A stretch of DNA of 64,000 bases, taken from contig CATKHW010000058.1 in assembly GCA_949752795.1 (NCBI GenBank), forward strand, positions 2,108,001-2,172,000, in the 5' to 3' direction. A program made the position numbers and the translations under genes. The notes beneath the pieces are model-generated. The model worked only from the letters and a program-made list of their open reading frames with translations. It was not told the DNA's origin and made no database searches. Source of the DNA: Hyperoodon ampullatus. Taxonomy: Eukaryota > Chordata > Mammalia > Artiodactyla > Ziphiidae. Positions 1-11,989 of this stretch are shown here, piece after piece. Within the stretch, counting starts at the first letter, position 1; the number at the start of each line of letters is the position of its first letter.

Positions 1-1611
1 GGACTTGAAAGCGAGGCAGAATAGCAGGAAACAGATTGCAAGAGGTACGTTGGAATCGCCTTTAAAGCACAGGAAGAGTGGCACAACTTCGACAATGATG
101 CACTTGGCCAAAAAGGGCGTATGCGTTTTCCCCTGAATATATTCAGGAGAAAACGCATACGCCCTTATGGGCCAAGCAAGCAAGCAGGCAATGCAAATCT
201 GCACTACAAAGAAGTATCACTTCCCACCGGTCAAAAGGGACTTCCACAAAATATGTAAAAACCAGAAAGGCAAGACAGGCCCTGGAGAACAGGGAGTCTT
301 GTTATGCTGATGGGCGGGATGTAAATTGCCAACTGCCTCTCTGGAGGAGTGCATTGTGTTCCCTAAATCAAGTAAACAACAGAGCAACAGAGCCAAGGGC
401 ACTTCCAGTCTAGGGAATATACCTTGGGAAAACTGAAAATCAATGAGACAGAGCCACCCCAAAATTTAGGGCTGCACTGCTTACAAGGACCTCAACTTGG
501 GTACACCTTAAATATACCAGGAAATATAAAAATGGTTTAAAAAATTGTGGTACTTACGTATGATGGAATATCCCTCAGCCTTGAAATCAATGTCATAAGA
601 CCAGGAGCAGCAAAATGGGTGGATTCAGGTACGATGATTCTAAGTGAAATGAGTCACACAGAAAAAGAAACTTATCATAAGATATCACTTATGAAGATCC
701 TGTAAACATGGCTACACTTGAACTGAGTTAGGAAAGAGCACAGTGTCTCACAATTAGAAAACACTCTGATGCCTGCTTAAGGGGGATGGAGATGTGGGGT
801 GATGCATAAAACCAGAGTTTGATATAAGCACAGGTACCGTTCCAAAAACAAATAATGGAATAGACAAGACCTACATCTTCCTCAGTGAAAGGGACTCAAA
901 ACCCCATATTTCCCGCAGAGGAATATATCTGACTAGAAAGAATCTTAAAACCTATGTATTGATATGTCTCCGTAAGGGAATCAAGTGTGTCTAGACTGGC
1001 ATAAACATGGCAGTGAGAATCAGCTCAAACCCACTATAAAAAGGAATTTCAAAAACAAAACAAAAAAACTGGGAAATTCTTTACAATTCCTTCAGGGTCT
1101 CTGATGAAACCTGGAATGACCCTATCTACAATGACAGCTGGATGTGGCATAAGGTGGGACACTTGGGACTGAGACGATTGGTGAGATTGGGTGAGCAAAT
1201 GCAGACCCTTTAAAGCACAAATGCCTGGGACACATTCCATGGGTCCCAACTCTCCAGGATGAAGGGAATATTACTACAGCTATAACATGTACCGGAAACC
1301 AAGAGAACGGACACACTGTGAATACGAAAGGTTTCTAAAACTCAACGAATAGTCCCTCTCCTGGTGCTCCGGTTTGACTTTCCATCTGCTTTACTATCAA
1401 CCTCCCAACTTGGAGAGACAGCCCCTTTAACCTCCTGGTTAGCACAGGTTGCCAATTTGGCAGAGGATGAAAGGGAAGAGGGAGAACCAATGAGAGAGTA
1501 GCTGTTAGGCATTTGGACGGGCACATATCACTCTAACTTCCCGGCAGGAAGAAGAATTAACCAAAGTCTCAGCCCCCCACCGGGAACCAGCATAGGTCCT
1601 GAACCAAAATG
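1..1611 (+). repeat. Satellite monomer M1 (left-truncated)
   Basis: First copy, cut by the window edge and lacking about 127 bp of its start. It is diverged from its neighbours: in the segment after the palindrome the usual GGTTCAAAAAATT reads GGTTTAAAAAATT (near 535). The inverted repeat at 103-176 has three changes. Confidence 0.95.
103..176 (+). repeat. Inverted repeat of M1
   Basis: Arms of 37 bp with three changes: CTCC to CCCC in the left arm and two in the outer right T-run (CCTTATGG). Confidence 0.9.
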
Positions 1612-3349
1612 TTGGACTTGCGGTCAGCTAACCAAAAACGAGTTGAAAATGGAGCTCAGGGGCACAGCAATTCACAAACTGGCCGAGTAATAAAGGACAA
1701 CTATCGTCCAAAAATCTGTTGAGGGAAGGCAACGAGGCGGACTTGAAAGAGAGGCAGAATAGCAGGAAACAGATTTCAAGAGGTACGTTGGAATCGCTTT
1801 TAAAGCACAGGAAGATGGGCACAACTTCCACAATGTTGCACTTGGCCAAAAAGGGCGTATGCGTTTTCTCCTGAATATATTCAGGAGAAAACGCATACGC
1901 CCTTTTTGGCCAAGCAAGCAAGGGGGCAATGCAAATCTGCACTACAAAGAAGTATCACTTCCCACGGGTCGAAAGGGACATCCACAAAATGTGTAAAAAC
2001 CAGAAAGGCAAGACAGGCCCTGGAGAACAGGGAGCATTGTTATGCTGATGGGCGGGATGTAAATTGCCAACTGCCTCTCTGGAGGAGTGCATTGTGTTTC
2101 CTAAATCAAGTAAACAACAGAGCTACAGAGCCAAGAGCACTTCCAGTCTAGGGAATATACCTTGGGAAAACTGAAAATCAATAAGAGAGAGCCACCCCAA
2201 AATTTAGGGCTGCACTGCTTACAAGGACCTCAACTTGGGTACACCTTAAATATCCCAGGAAATATAAAAATGGGTCAAAAAATTGTGCTACTTACGTACG
2301 ATGGAATATCCGTCAGCCATGAAATCAATGTCATAAGACCAGTAGCAGCAAAATGGGTGGATTTAGGTACGATGATTCTAAGTGAAATGAGTCACACAGA
2401 AAAAGAAACTTATCATAAGATATCACTTATGAAGATCCTGTAAACATGGCTACAGTTGAACTGAGTTAGGAAAGAGAACAGTGTCTCACATTTAGAAAAC
2501 ACTCTTATGCCTGATTAAGGAGGAAGGAGAGGTGGGGAGATGCATAAAACCAGAGTTTGATATAAGCACAGGTACCGTTCCAAAAACCAACTATGGAATA
2601 GACAAGACCTACACCTTCCTCAGTGAAAGGGACTCAAAACCCCATATTTCCCGCAGAGGAATATATCTGACTAGTAAGAATCTTAAAACCTATGTATTGA
2701 TATGTCTCCATAAGGGAATCAAGTGTGTCTAGACTGGCATAAACATGGCAGCGAGAATCAGCTCAAACCCACTATAAAAAGGAATTTCAAAAACAAAACA
2801 AAAAAACTGGGAAATTCTTTACAATTCCTTCAGGGTCTCTGATGAAACCTGGAATGACCCTATCTACAATGACAGCTGGATGTGGCATAAGGAGGGACAC
2901 TTGGGACTGAGAGGATTGGTGAGATTGGGTGAGCAAATGCAGACCCTTTAAAGCAATAATGCATGGCAACCTTTCCATGGGTCCCAACTCTCCAGGTTGA
3001 AGGGAATATTACTACAGTTATAACATGTACGGGAACCCTAGAGAACAGACACACTGTGAATATGAAAGGTTTCTAAAACTCAACGAATAGTCCCTCTCCT
3101 GGTGCTCCGGTTTGACTTTCCATCTGCTTTACTATCAACCTCCTACCTTAGAGAGACAGCCCCTTTAACCTCCTGGTTCGCACAGGTTTCCAATTTGGCA
3201 GAGGATGAAAGGGAAGAGGGAGAACCAATGAGAGAGTAGCTGTTAGGCATTTGGACGGGCACATAACACTCTAACTTCCCGGCAGTTAGAAGTAGTAACC
3301 AAAGTCTCAGCCCCCCAACGGGAACCAGCATAGGTCCTGAACCAAAATG
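1612..3349 (+). repeat. Satellite monomer M2
   Basis: 1738 bp. One A is missing from the A-run near 1650, which brings the palindrome one base closer to the start. With M3 and M4 it has a G just before the TTGGACTTG anchor (ATGTTGG, others ATTTTGG), so these three form a left-edge subgroup. Confidence 0.97.
1841..1914 (+). repeat. Perfect 74-bp palindrome of M2
   Basis: Both 37-bp arms match without spacer. The arm runs from CTTGGCCAAAAAGGGCG through TATGCGTTTTCTCC to TGAATA. Symmetry stops just outside, where GCA faces CAA. Confidence 0.95.
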
Positions 3350-5088
3350 TTGGACTTGCGGTCAGCTCACTAAAAACGAGTTGAAAAATGGAGCTCAGGT
3401 GCAGAGCAATTCACAAACTGGCCGAGTAATAAAGGACAACTATCGTCCAAAAATCTGTTGAGGGAAGGCAACGAGGCGGACCTGAAAGCGAGGCAGAATA
3501 GCAGGAAACAGATTTCAAGAGGTACGTTGGAATCGCCTTTAAAGCACAGGAAGAGGGGCACAACTTCGACAATGATGCACTTGGCCAAAAAGGGCGTATG
3601 CGTTTTCTCCTGAATATATTCAGGAGAAAACGCATACGCCCTTTTTGGCCAAGCAAGCAAGCAGGCAATGCAAATCTGCACTACAAAGAAGTATCACTTC
3701 CCACTGGTCAAAAGGGACTTCCACAAAATATGTAAAAACCAAAAAGGCAAGACAGGCCCTGGAGAAGAGGAAGCCTTGTTATGCTGATGGGCGGGATGTA
3801 AATTGCCAACTGCCTCTCTGGAGGAGTACATTGTGTTCCCTAAAACAAGTAAAGAACAGAGCTACAGAGCCAAGGGCACTTCCAGTCTAGGGAATATACC
3901 TTGGGAAAACTGAAAATCAATAAGACAGAGCCACCCCAAAACTTAGGGCTGCACTGCTTAGAAGGACCTCAACTTGGGTACACCTTAAATATCCCAGGAA
4001 ATATAAAAATGGTTCAAAAAATTGTGGTACTTACGTACGATGGAATATCCCTCAGCCATGAAATCAATGTCATAAGACCAGTAGCAGCAAAATGGGTGGA
4101 TTCAGGTACGATGATTCTAAGTGAAATAAGTCACACAGAAAAAGAAACTTATCATAAGATATCACTTATGAAGATCCTGTAAACATGGCTACACTTGAAC
4201 TGAGTTAGGAAAGAGAACAGTGTCTCACATTTAGAAAACACTCTTATGCCTGCTTAAGGGGGAAAGAGAGGTGGGGTGATGCATAAAAACAGAGTTTGAT
4301 ATAAGCACAGGTACCGTTCCAAAAACCAAGTATGGAATAGCCAAGACCTACACCTTCCTCAGTGAAAGGCACTCAAAACACCATATTTCCCGCAGAGGAA
4401 TATATCTGACTAGTAAGAATCTTAAAACCTATGTATTGTTATGTCTCCATAAGGGAATCAAGTGTGTCTAGACTGGCATAATCATGGCAGCGAGAATCAG
4501 CTCAAACACACTATAAAAAGGAATTTCACAAACAAAACAAAAAAACTGGGAAATGCTTTACAATTCTTTCAGCGTCTCTGATGAAACCTGTAATGACCCT
4601 ATCTACAATGACAGCTGGATGTGGCATAAGGCTGGACACTTGGGACTGAGAGTATTGGTGAGATTGGGTGAGCAAATGCAGACCCTTTAAAGCAATAATG
4701 CATGGCACCCAATCCATGGGTCCCAACTCTCCAGGTTGAAGGGAATATTACTACAGTTATAACATGTACGGGAAACCTAGAGTACGGACACACTGTGAAT
4801 ACGAAAGGTTTCTAAAACTCAACGAATAGTCCCTCTCCTGGTGATCCGGTTTGACTTTCCATCTGCTTTACTATCAGACTCCCAACTTGGAGAGACATCC
4901 CCTTTAACCTCCTGGTACGCACAGGTTTCCAATTTGGCAGAGGATGAAAGGGAAGAGGGAGAACCAATGAGAGAGTAGCTGTTAGGCATTTGGACGGGCA
5001 CATATCACTCTAATTTCCCGGCAGGAAGAAGAATTAACTAAAGTCTCAGCGACCCACCGGGAACCAGCATAGGTCCTGAACCAAAATG
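3350..5088 (+). repeat. Satellite monomer M3
   Basis: 1739 bp, subgroup M2-M4 by the G before the anchor. It carries a perfect 74-bp palindrome at 3580-3653. Confidence 0.97.
3580..3653 (+). repeat. Perfect 74-bp palindrome of M3
   Basis: All 37 base pairs of the arms match. The right end runs into a short CAAG repeat. Confidence 0.95.
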
Positions 5089-6827
5089 TTGGACTTGCGG
5101 TCAGGTCACAAAAAACGAGTTGAAAAATCGAGCTCAGGGGCACAGCAATTCACAAAATGGCCGAGTAATAAAGGACAACTATCGTCCAAAAATCTGTTGA
5201 GGGAAGGCAACGAGGCATACTTGAAAGCGAAGCAGAATAGCAGGAAACAAATGTCAAGAGGTACGTTGGAATCGCCTTTAAAGCACAGGAAGAGGGACAC
5301 AACTTCGACAATGATGCACTTGGCCAAAAAGGGCGTATGCGTTTTCTTCTGAATATATTCAGGAGAAAACGCATACGCCCTTTTTGGCCAAGCAAGCAAG
5401 CGGGCAATGCAAAGCTGCACTACAAAGAAGTAACACTTCCCACCGGTCAAAAGGGACATCCACAAAATGTGTAAAAACCAGAAAGGAAAGACAGGCCCTG
5501 GAGAACAGGGAGCCTTGTTATGCTGATGGGCGGGATGTAAATTGCCAACTGCCTCTCTGGAGGAGTGCATTGTGTTCCCTAAAACAAGTAAACAACAGAG
5601 CTACAGAGCCAAGGGCACTTCCATTCTAGGGAATATACCCTGGGAAAACTGAAAATCAATAATACAGAGCCACACCAATATTTAGGGCTGCACAGCTTAC
5701 AAGGACCTCAACTTGGGTACACCTTAAATATCCCAGGAAATATAAAAATGGTTCAAAAAATTGTGGTACTTACGTACGATGGAATATCCCTCAGCCATGA
5801 AATCAATGTCATAACACCAGTAGCAGCAAAATGGGTGGATTCAGGTACGATGATTCTAAGTGAAATAAGTCACACAGAAAAAGAAACTTATCATAAGATA
5901 TCACTTATGAAGATCCTGTAAACATGGCTACACTTGAACTGAGTTAGGAAAGAGAACAGTGTCTCACATTTAGAAAACACTCTTATGCCTGCTTAAGGGG
6001 GAAGGAGAGGTGGGGTGATGCATAAAACCAGAGTTTGATATAAGCACACGTACCGTTCCAAAAACCAACTATGGAATAGACAAGTCCTACACCTTTCTCA
6101 GTGAAAGGGACTCAAAACACCATATTTCCCGCAGAGGAATATATCTGACTAGTAAGAATCTTAAAACCTATGTATTGATATGTCTCCGTAAGGGAATCAA
6201 GTGTGTCTAGACTGGCATAAACATGGCAGCGAGAATCAGCTCAAACTCACTATAAAAAGGAATTTCAAAAACAAAACAAGAAAACTGGGAAATTCTTTAC
6301 AATTCCTTCAGGGTCTCTGATGAAACCTGGAATGACCGTATCTACAACGACAGCTGGATGTGGCATAAGGAGGGACACTTGGGACTGAGACGATTTGTGA
6401 GATTGGGTGAGCAAATGCAGACCCTTTAAAGCACAAATGCCTGGCACACATTACATGGGTCCCAACTCTCCAGGTTGAAGGGAATATTACTACAGCTATA
6501 ACATGTACGGGAAACCTAGAGAACGGACACACTGTGAATACGAAAGGTTTCTAAAACTCAACGAATAGTCCCTCTCCTGGTGCTCCGGTTTGACTTTCCA
6601 TCTGCTTTACTATCAACCTCCCAACTTGGAGAGACAGCCCCTTTAACCTCCTGGTTCACACAGGTTGCCAATTTGGCAGAGGATGAAAGGGAAGAGGGAG
6701 AACCAATGAGAGAGTAGCTGTTAGGCATTTGGACGGGCACATCTCACTCTAACTTCCCCGCAGGAAGAAGAATTAACCAAAGTCTCAGCCACCCAGCGGG
6801 CACCAGTATAGGTCCTGAACCAAAATT
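5089..6827 (+). repeat. Satellite monomer M4
   Basis: 1739 bp, last member of the M2-M4 subgroup. The octamer just after the palindrome is lost (ATGCAAAG instead of ATGCAAAT, near 5407). The distal half begins to resemble the M5-M12 group. Confidence 0.97.
5319..5392 (+). repeat. Inverted repeat of M4
   Basis: One change: CTCC reads CTTC in the left arm. Confidence 0.93.
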
Positions 6828-7057
6828 TTGGACTTGTGGTCAGCTCACCAAAAACGAGTTGAAAAATGGAGCTCAGGGGCACAGCAATTCACAAACTGGC
6901 CGAGTAATAAAGGACAACTATCGTCCAAAAATCTGTTGAGGGAAGGCAACGAGGCGGACTTGAAAGCGAAGCAGAATAGCAGGAAACAGATTTCAAGAAG
7001 TACGTTGGAATCGCCTTTAAAGCACAGGAAGAGGGGCACAACTTCGAAAATGATGCA

Positions 7058-7131
7058 CTTGGCCAAAAAGGGTGTATGCGTTTTCCCCAGAATATCTTCA
7101 GGGGAAAACGCATATGCCCTTTTTGGCCAAG
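7058..7131 (+). repeat. Inverted repeat of M5, changes in both arms
   Basis: The left arm has CCCC for CTCC and the right arm has GGGG for GGAG, so that pair stays matched. CpG became TpG in both arms (GGGTGTATG and CATATGCCC), giving two G/T positions. Two mismatches sit near the centre. Confidence 0.92.
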
Positions 7132-7989
7132 CAAGCAAGCGGGCAATGCAAATCTGCACTACAAAGATGTATCACTTCCCACTGGTCAAAAGGGACATCC
7201 ACAAAATGTGTAAAAACCAGAAAGGCAAGACAGGCCCTGGAGAACAGGGAGCCTTGTTATGCTGATGGGCGGGATGTAAATTGCCAACTGCCTCTCTGGA
7301 GGAGTGCATTGTGTTCCCTAAAACAAGTAAAGAACAGAGCTACAGAGCCAAGGGCCTTTCCAGTCTAGGGAATATACCTCGGGAAAACAGAAAATCAATA
7401 AGACAGAGCCACCCCAAAATTTAGGGCTGCACTGCTTACAGGGACCTCAACTTGGATCCCCCTTAAGTATCCCAGGAAATATAAAAATGGTTCAAAAAAT
7501 TCTGGTACTTACGTACGATGGAATATCCCTCAACCATGAAATCAATGTCATAAGACAAGTAGAAGCAAAATGGGTGGATTCAGGTACGATGATTCTAAGT
7601 GAAATAAGTCACACAGAAAACGTAACTTATCATAAGATATCAGTTATGAAGATCCTGTAAACATGGCTACACTTGAACTGAGTTAGGAAAGAGAACAGTG
7701 TCTCATATTTAGAAAACACTCTTATGCCTGCTTAAGGGGGAAGGAGAGGTGGGGTGATGCATAAAACCTGAGTTTGATATAAGCACACATACCGTTCCAA
7801 AAACCAACTATGGAATAGACAAGACCTACACCTTTCTCAGTGAAAGGGACTCAAAACACCATATTTCCCGCAGAGGAATATATCTGACTAGTAAGAATCT
7901 TAAAACCTATGTATTGATATGTCTCCGTAAGGGAATCAAGTGTGTCTAGACTGGCATAAACATGGCAGCGAGAATCAGCTCAAACCCAC

Positions 7990-7998
7990 TATAAAAAG
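7990..7998 (+). promoter_or_regulatory. TATA-like motif TATAAAAAG (example in M5)
   Basis: Found at about +1162 in most monomers, just before the A-rich tract. A-type distal halves (M7, M10, M13, M17, M21, M24) read CTCTAAAAAG and lose it. No transcript or initiation site is visible in the sequence, so a promoter role is speculative. Confidence 0.2.
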
Positions 7999-8004
7999 GA
8001 ATTT

Positions 8005-8024
8005 CAAAAACAAAACAAAAAAAA
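8005..8024 (+). repeat. A-rich tract (example in M5)
   Basis: A short run of A5-C-A4-C-A8 type. The last run varies between seven and eight A among copies, as in M35 against M33, and this slippage accounts for some of the one-base length differences. It is not a retroposon tail, since it continues into shared monomer sequence. Confidence 0.7.
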
Positions 8025-8566
8025 TGGGAAATTCTTTACAATTCCTTCAGGGTCTCTGAGGAAACCTGGAATGACCATATATACAACGACAGCTGGATGT
8101 GGCATAAGGAGGGACACTTGGGACTGAGACGATTGGTGAGATTGGGTGAGCAAATGCAGACCCTTTAAAGCACAAATGCTTGGCACCCATTCCATGAGTC
8201 CCAACTCTCCAGGTTGAAGGAAATATTACTACAGCTATAACATGTACGGGAAACCTAGAGAACGGACACACTGTGAATACGAAAGGTTTCTAAAACTCAA
8301 CGAATAGTCCCTATCCTGGTGCTCTGGTTTGACTTTCCATCTGCTTTACTATCAACCTCCCAACTTGTAGAGACAGCCCCTTTAACCTCCTGGTTCGCAC
8401 AGGTTTCCAATTTGGCAGAGGATGAAAGGGAAGAGGGAGAACCAATGAGAGAGTAGCTGTTAGGCATTTGGACGGGCACATATCACTCTAAATTCCCGGC
8501 AGGAAGAAGAATTAACCAAAGTCTCAGCCACCCACTGGGAACCAGTATAGGTCCTGAACCAAAATT

Positions 8567-10302
8567 TTGGACTTGCGGTCAGCTCACCAAAAACGAGTTG
8601 AAAAATGGAGCTCAGGGGCACAGCAATTCACAAACTGGCCGAGTAATAAAGGAAAACTATCGTCCAAAAATCTGTTGACGGAAGGCAACGAGGCGGACTT
8701 GAAAGTGAGGCAGAATAGCAGGAAACAGATTTCATGAGGTACGTTGGAATCGCCTTTAAAGCACAGGAAGAGGGGCACAACTTCGACATTGATGCCCTTG
8801 GCCAAAAAGGGCGTATGCGTTTTCTCCTGAATATATTCAGGAGAAAACGCATACGCCCTTTTTGGCCAAGCAAGCAAGCGGGCAATGCAAATCGGCACAA
8901 CAAAGAAGTATCCCTTCCAACCGGTCAAAAGGGACATCCACAAAATGTGTAAAAACCAGTAAGGCAAGACGGGCCCTGGAGAACAGGGAGCCTTGTTATG
9001 CTGATGGGCGGCATGTAAATTGCCAACTGCCTCTCTGGAGGAGTGCACTGTGTTTACTAAAACAAGTAAACAACAGAGCTACAGAGCCAAGGGCACTTCC
9101 AGTCTAGGGAATATACCTTGGGAAAACTGAAAATCAATAATACAGAACCACCCCAATATTTAGGGCTGCAGTGCTTACAAGGACCTCAACTTGGGTACAC
9201 CTTAAATATCCCAGGAAATATAAAAATGGTTCAAAAAATTGTGGTAATTACGTACGATGGATTATCCCTCAGCCATGAAATCAATGTCATAAGACCAGCA
9301 GCATCAAAATGGGTGGATTCAGGTACGATGATTCTAAGTGAAATAAGTCACACAGAAAAAGAAACTTATCATAAGATATCACTTATGAAGATCCTGTAAA
9401 CATGGCTACACTTGAACTGAGTTAGGAAAGAGAACAGTGTCTCACATTTAGAAAACACTCTTATGCCTGCTTAAGGGGGATGGAGAGGTGGGGTGATGCA
9501 TAAAACCTGAGTTTGATATAAGCACACGTACCGTTCCAAAAACCAACTATGGAATAGACAAGACCTACACCTTTCTCAGTGAAAGGGACTCAAAACACCA
9601 TATTTCCCCCAGAGGAATATATCTGACTAGTAAGAATTTTAAAACCTATGTATTGATATGTCTCCGTAAGGGAATCAAGTGTGTCTAGACTGGCATAAAC
9701 ATGGCAGCGAGAATCAGCTCAAACCCACTATAAAAAGGAATTTCAAAAACAAAACGAAAAAAATGGGAAATTTTTTACAATTCCTTCAGGGTCTCTGAGG
9801 AAACCTGGAATGACCCTATATACGACAGCTGGATGTGGCATAAGGAGGGACACTTGGGACTGAGACGATTGGTGAGATTGGGTGAGCAAATGCAGACCCT
9901 TTAAAGCACAAATGCTTGGCACCCATTCCATAAGTCCCAACTGTCCAGGTTGAAGGGAATATTACTACAGCTATAACATGTACGGGAAACCTAGAGAACG
10001 GACACACTGTGAATATGAAAGGTTTCTAAAACTCAACGAATAGCCCCTATCCTGGTGCTCTGGTTTGACTTTCCATCTGCTTTACTATCAACCTCCCAAC
10101 TTGGAGAGACAGCCCCTTTAACCTCCTGGTTCGCACAGGTTTCCAATTTGGCAGAGGATGAAAGGGAAGAGGGAGAAACAATGAGAGAGTAGCTGTTAGG
10201 CATTTGGACCGGCACATATCACTGTAATTTCCCGGCAGGAATAAGAATTAACCAAAGTCTCAGCCACCCACCGGGAACCAGTATATATCCTGAACCAAAA
10301 TT
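8567..10302 (+). repeat. Satellite monomer M6 (X subtype, 3-bp deletion)
   Basis: 1736 bp. A 3-bp deletion lies near 9821 (TATATACGACAGC against TATATACAACGACAGC). The same deletion occurs in M15 and M19, together with ATGCAAATCGGCAC after the palindrome. It therefore appears to be the parent type of the distal parts of M15 and M19. Confidence 0.97.
8797..8870 (+). repeat. Perfect 74-bp palindrome of M6
   Basis: All pairs match. The flank reads GATGCC instead of GATGCA. Confidence 0.95.
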
Positions 10303-10474
10303 TTGGACTTGCGGTCAGCTCACCAAAAACGAGTTGAAAAATGGAGCTCAGGGGCACAGCAATTCACAAACTGGCCGAGTAATAAAGGACAACTATCGTC
10401 CAAAAATCTGTTGAGGGAAGGCAACGAGGCGGACTTGAAAGAGAGGCAGAATAGCAGGAAACAGATTTCAAGAG

Positions 10475-10491
10475 GTACGTTGGAATCGCCT
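10475..10491 (+). promoter_or_regulatory. CENP-B-box-like 17-mer (example in M7)
   Basis: GTACGTTGGAATCGCCT lies at offset +172 of the monomer, 41 bp before the palindrome. Against the known CENP-B box YTTCGTTGGAARCGGGA it matches 11 of 17 bases. It keeps 6 of the 9 core bases (TTCG, A, CGGG), losing one T and the last two Gs. The central CGTTGGAA is exact. It recurs in most monomers. B-type copies read ACATTGG, M27 ATGTTGG and M36/M37 ACGATGG. Binding is doubtful because the CGGG half is broken. Confidence 0.35.
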
Positions 10492-10532
10492 TTAAAGCAC
10501 AGGAAGAGGGGCACAACTTCGACAATGATGCA

Positions 10533-10606
10533 CTTGGCCAAAAAGGGCGTATGCGTTTTCTCCTGAATATATTCAGGAGAAAAGGCATACGTCCTTTTTG
10601 ACCAAG
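10533..10606 (+). repeat. Inverted repeat of M7
   Basis: The left arm is intact. The right arm has three changes (AAAAGGCAT, ACGTCC, TTGACC). Confidence 0.93.
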
Positions 10607-10620
10607 CAAGCAAGCGGGCA

Positions 10621-10628
10621 ATGCAAAT
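10621..10628 (+). promoter_or_regulatory. Octamer ATGCAAAT (example in M7)
   Basis: An exact POU/Oct octamer lies 15 bp right of the palindrome end in most monomers. It is lost in M4 (ATGCAAAG), M22 and M23 (ATGCAAGT). An eight-base match is weak evidence alone; its near-constant presence reflects shared descent of the copies. Confidence 0.3.
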
Positions 10629-11989
10629 CTGCACTACAAAGAAGTATCACTTCCAACTGGTCAAAAGAGACATCCACAAAATATGTAAAAACCAGAAAGG
10701 CAAGACAGGCCCTGGAGAACAGGGAGCCTTGTTATGCTGATGGGCGGGATGTAAATTGCCAACTGCCTCTCTGGAGGAGTGCATTGTGTTCCCTAAAACA
10801 AGTAAACAACAGAGCTACAGAGCCAAGGGCACTTCCAGTCTAGGGACTATACCTTGAGAAAACTGAAAATCAATAAGACAGAGCCACCCCAAAATTTAGG
10901 GCTGCACTGCTTACAAGGACCTCAACTTGGATACACCTTAAGTATCCCAGGAAATATAAAAATGGGTCAAAAAATTGTGGTACTTACGTACGATGGAATA
11001 TCCCTCAGCCATGAAATCAAAGCCATAAGACCAGTAGCAGCAAAATGGGTGTATTCAGGTACGATGATTCTAAGCGAAATAAGTCACACAGAAAAAGAAA
11101 CTTATCATAAGGTATCACTTAAGAAGATCCTATAAACATGGCTACACTTGAACTGAGTTAGGAAAGAGAACAGTGTCTCATGTTTAGAAAACACTCTTAT
11201 GCCTGCTTAAGAGGGAAGGAGAGGTGGGGTGATGCATAAAACCAGAGTTTGATATAAGAACAGGTACCGTTCCAAAAACAAACTATGGAATAGACAAGAC
11301 CTACACCTTCCTCAGTGAAAGGGATTCAAAACCCCATATTTCCCGCAGAGGAATATATCTGACTAGTAAGAATCTTAAAACCTATGTATTGATATGTCTC
11401 CGTAAGGGAATCAAGTGTGTCTAGACTGACATAAACATGGCAGCGAGAATCAGCTCAAACCCACTCTAAAAAGGAATTTCAAAAACAAAACAAAAAAACG
11501 GGGAAATTCTTTACAATTCCTTCAGTGTCTCTGATGAAACCTGGAATGACCCTATCTACAACGACAGCTGGATGTGGCATAAGGAGGGACACTTGGGACT
11601 GAGACGATTGGTGAGTTTGGGTGAGCAAATGAAGACACTTTAAAGCACAAATGCAAGTCACCCATTCAATGGGTCCCAACTCTCCAGGTTGAAGGGAATA
11701 TTACTACAGTTATAACATGTACGGGAAACCTAGAGAACGGACATGCTGTGAATACGAAAGGTTTCTAAAACTCAACGAATAGTCCCTCTCCTGGTGCTCC
11801 GGTTTGACTTTCCATCTGCTTAACTATCAACCTCCCAACTTGGAGAGACAGCCCCTTTAACCTCCTGGTTCGCACAGGTTGCCAATTTGGCAGAGGATGA
11901 AAGGGAAGAGGGAGAACCAATGAGAGAGTAGCTGTTAGGCATTTGGACGGGCACATAACACTGTAATTTCCCGGCAGGAAGAAGAATTA

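Larger units (their letters stand above)
6828..8566 (+). repeat. Satellite monomer M5 (C-like subtype)
   Basis: 1739 bp. It is close to M9 and M12, sharing TATGCGTTTTCCCC in the palindrome's left arm, GGGTGTATG in place of GGGCGTATG, and TTTCCAGTCTAGGG further on. The anchor region reads GGACTTGTGG, a lost CpG. The distal part around 8000-8270 matches M12 (20174-20440) closely. The inverted repeat is unusual, with changes in both arms. Confidence 0.97.

Noticed and set aside
8025..8040. NF-kappa-B-like GGGAAATTCT.
   Set aside because: One mismatch to the consensus and no supporting context; short matches are expected by chance.
8101..8155. G-rich stretch with GGG runs (GGGACACTTGGGACTGAG, GATTGGTGAGATTGGGTGAG) as a G-quadruplex or short tandem repeat.
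   Set aside because: Loops are too long and one run has only two G, so no canonical quadruplex. The ten-base direct repeat is imperfect and occurs only twice.
10120..10145. Possible RNA polymerase III B box (GGTTCGCAC) in each monomer.
   Set aside because: It departs from GGTTCGANTCC after the G, no A box is seen at a suitable distance, and many copies read GGTTCACAC.
10533..10606. Palindrome read as a bacterial bidirectional terminator (A-run, GC stem, T-run).
   Set aside because: The shape fits, but the context is a mammal-like satellite array without genes on either side, and the full stem is far longer than needed.
10533..10606. Palindrome as an inserted foldback transposon or MITE (similar in size to MADE1).
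   Set aside because: No convincing target-site duplication flanks it (only CA on both sides), the sequence is unlike MADE1 termini, and it is fixed at the same offset in all monomers, so it is at least as old as the array.
10320..10634. Recurrent 104-codon reading frame on the minus strand, seen in almost every monomer, with overlapping 81-98-codon frames on both strands and longer 154-195-codon versions in some copies.
   Set aside because: Several frames on both strands are open over the same bases, lengths change with single-base differences, most starts are arbitrary, and the products resemble no known protein. High copy identity alone keeps the frames open. They run through the palindrome, which creates mirrored peptide stretches on the two strands.
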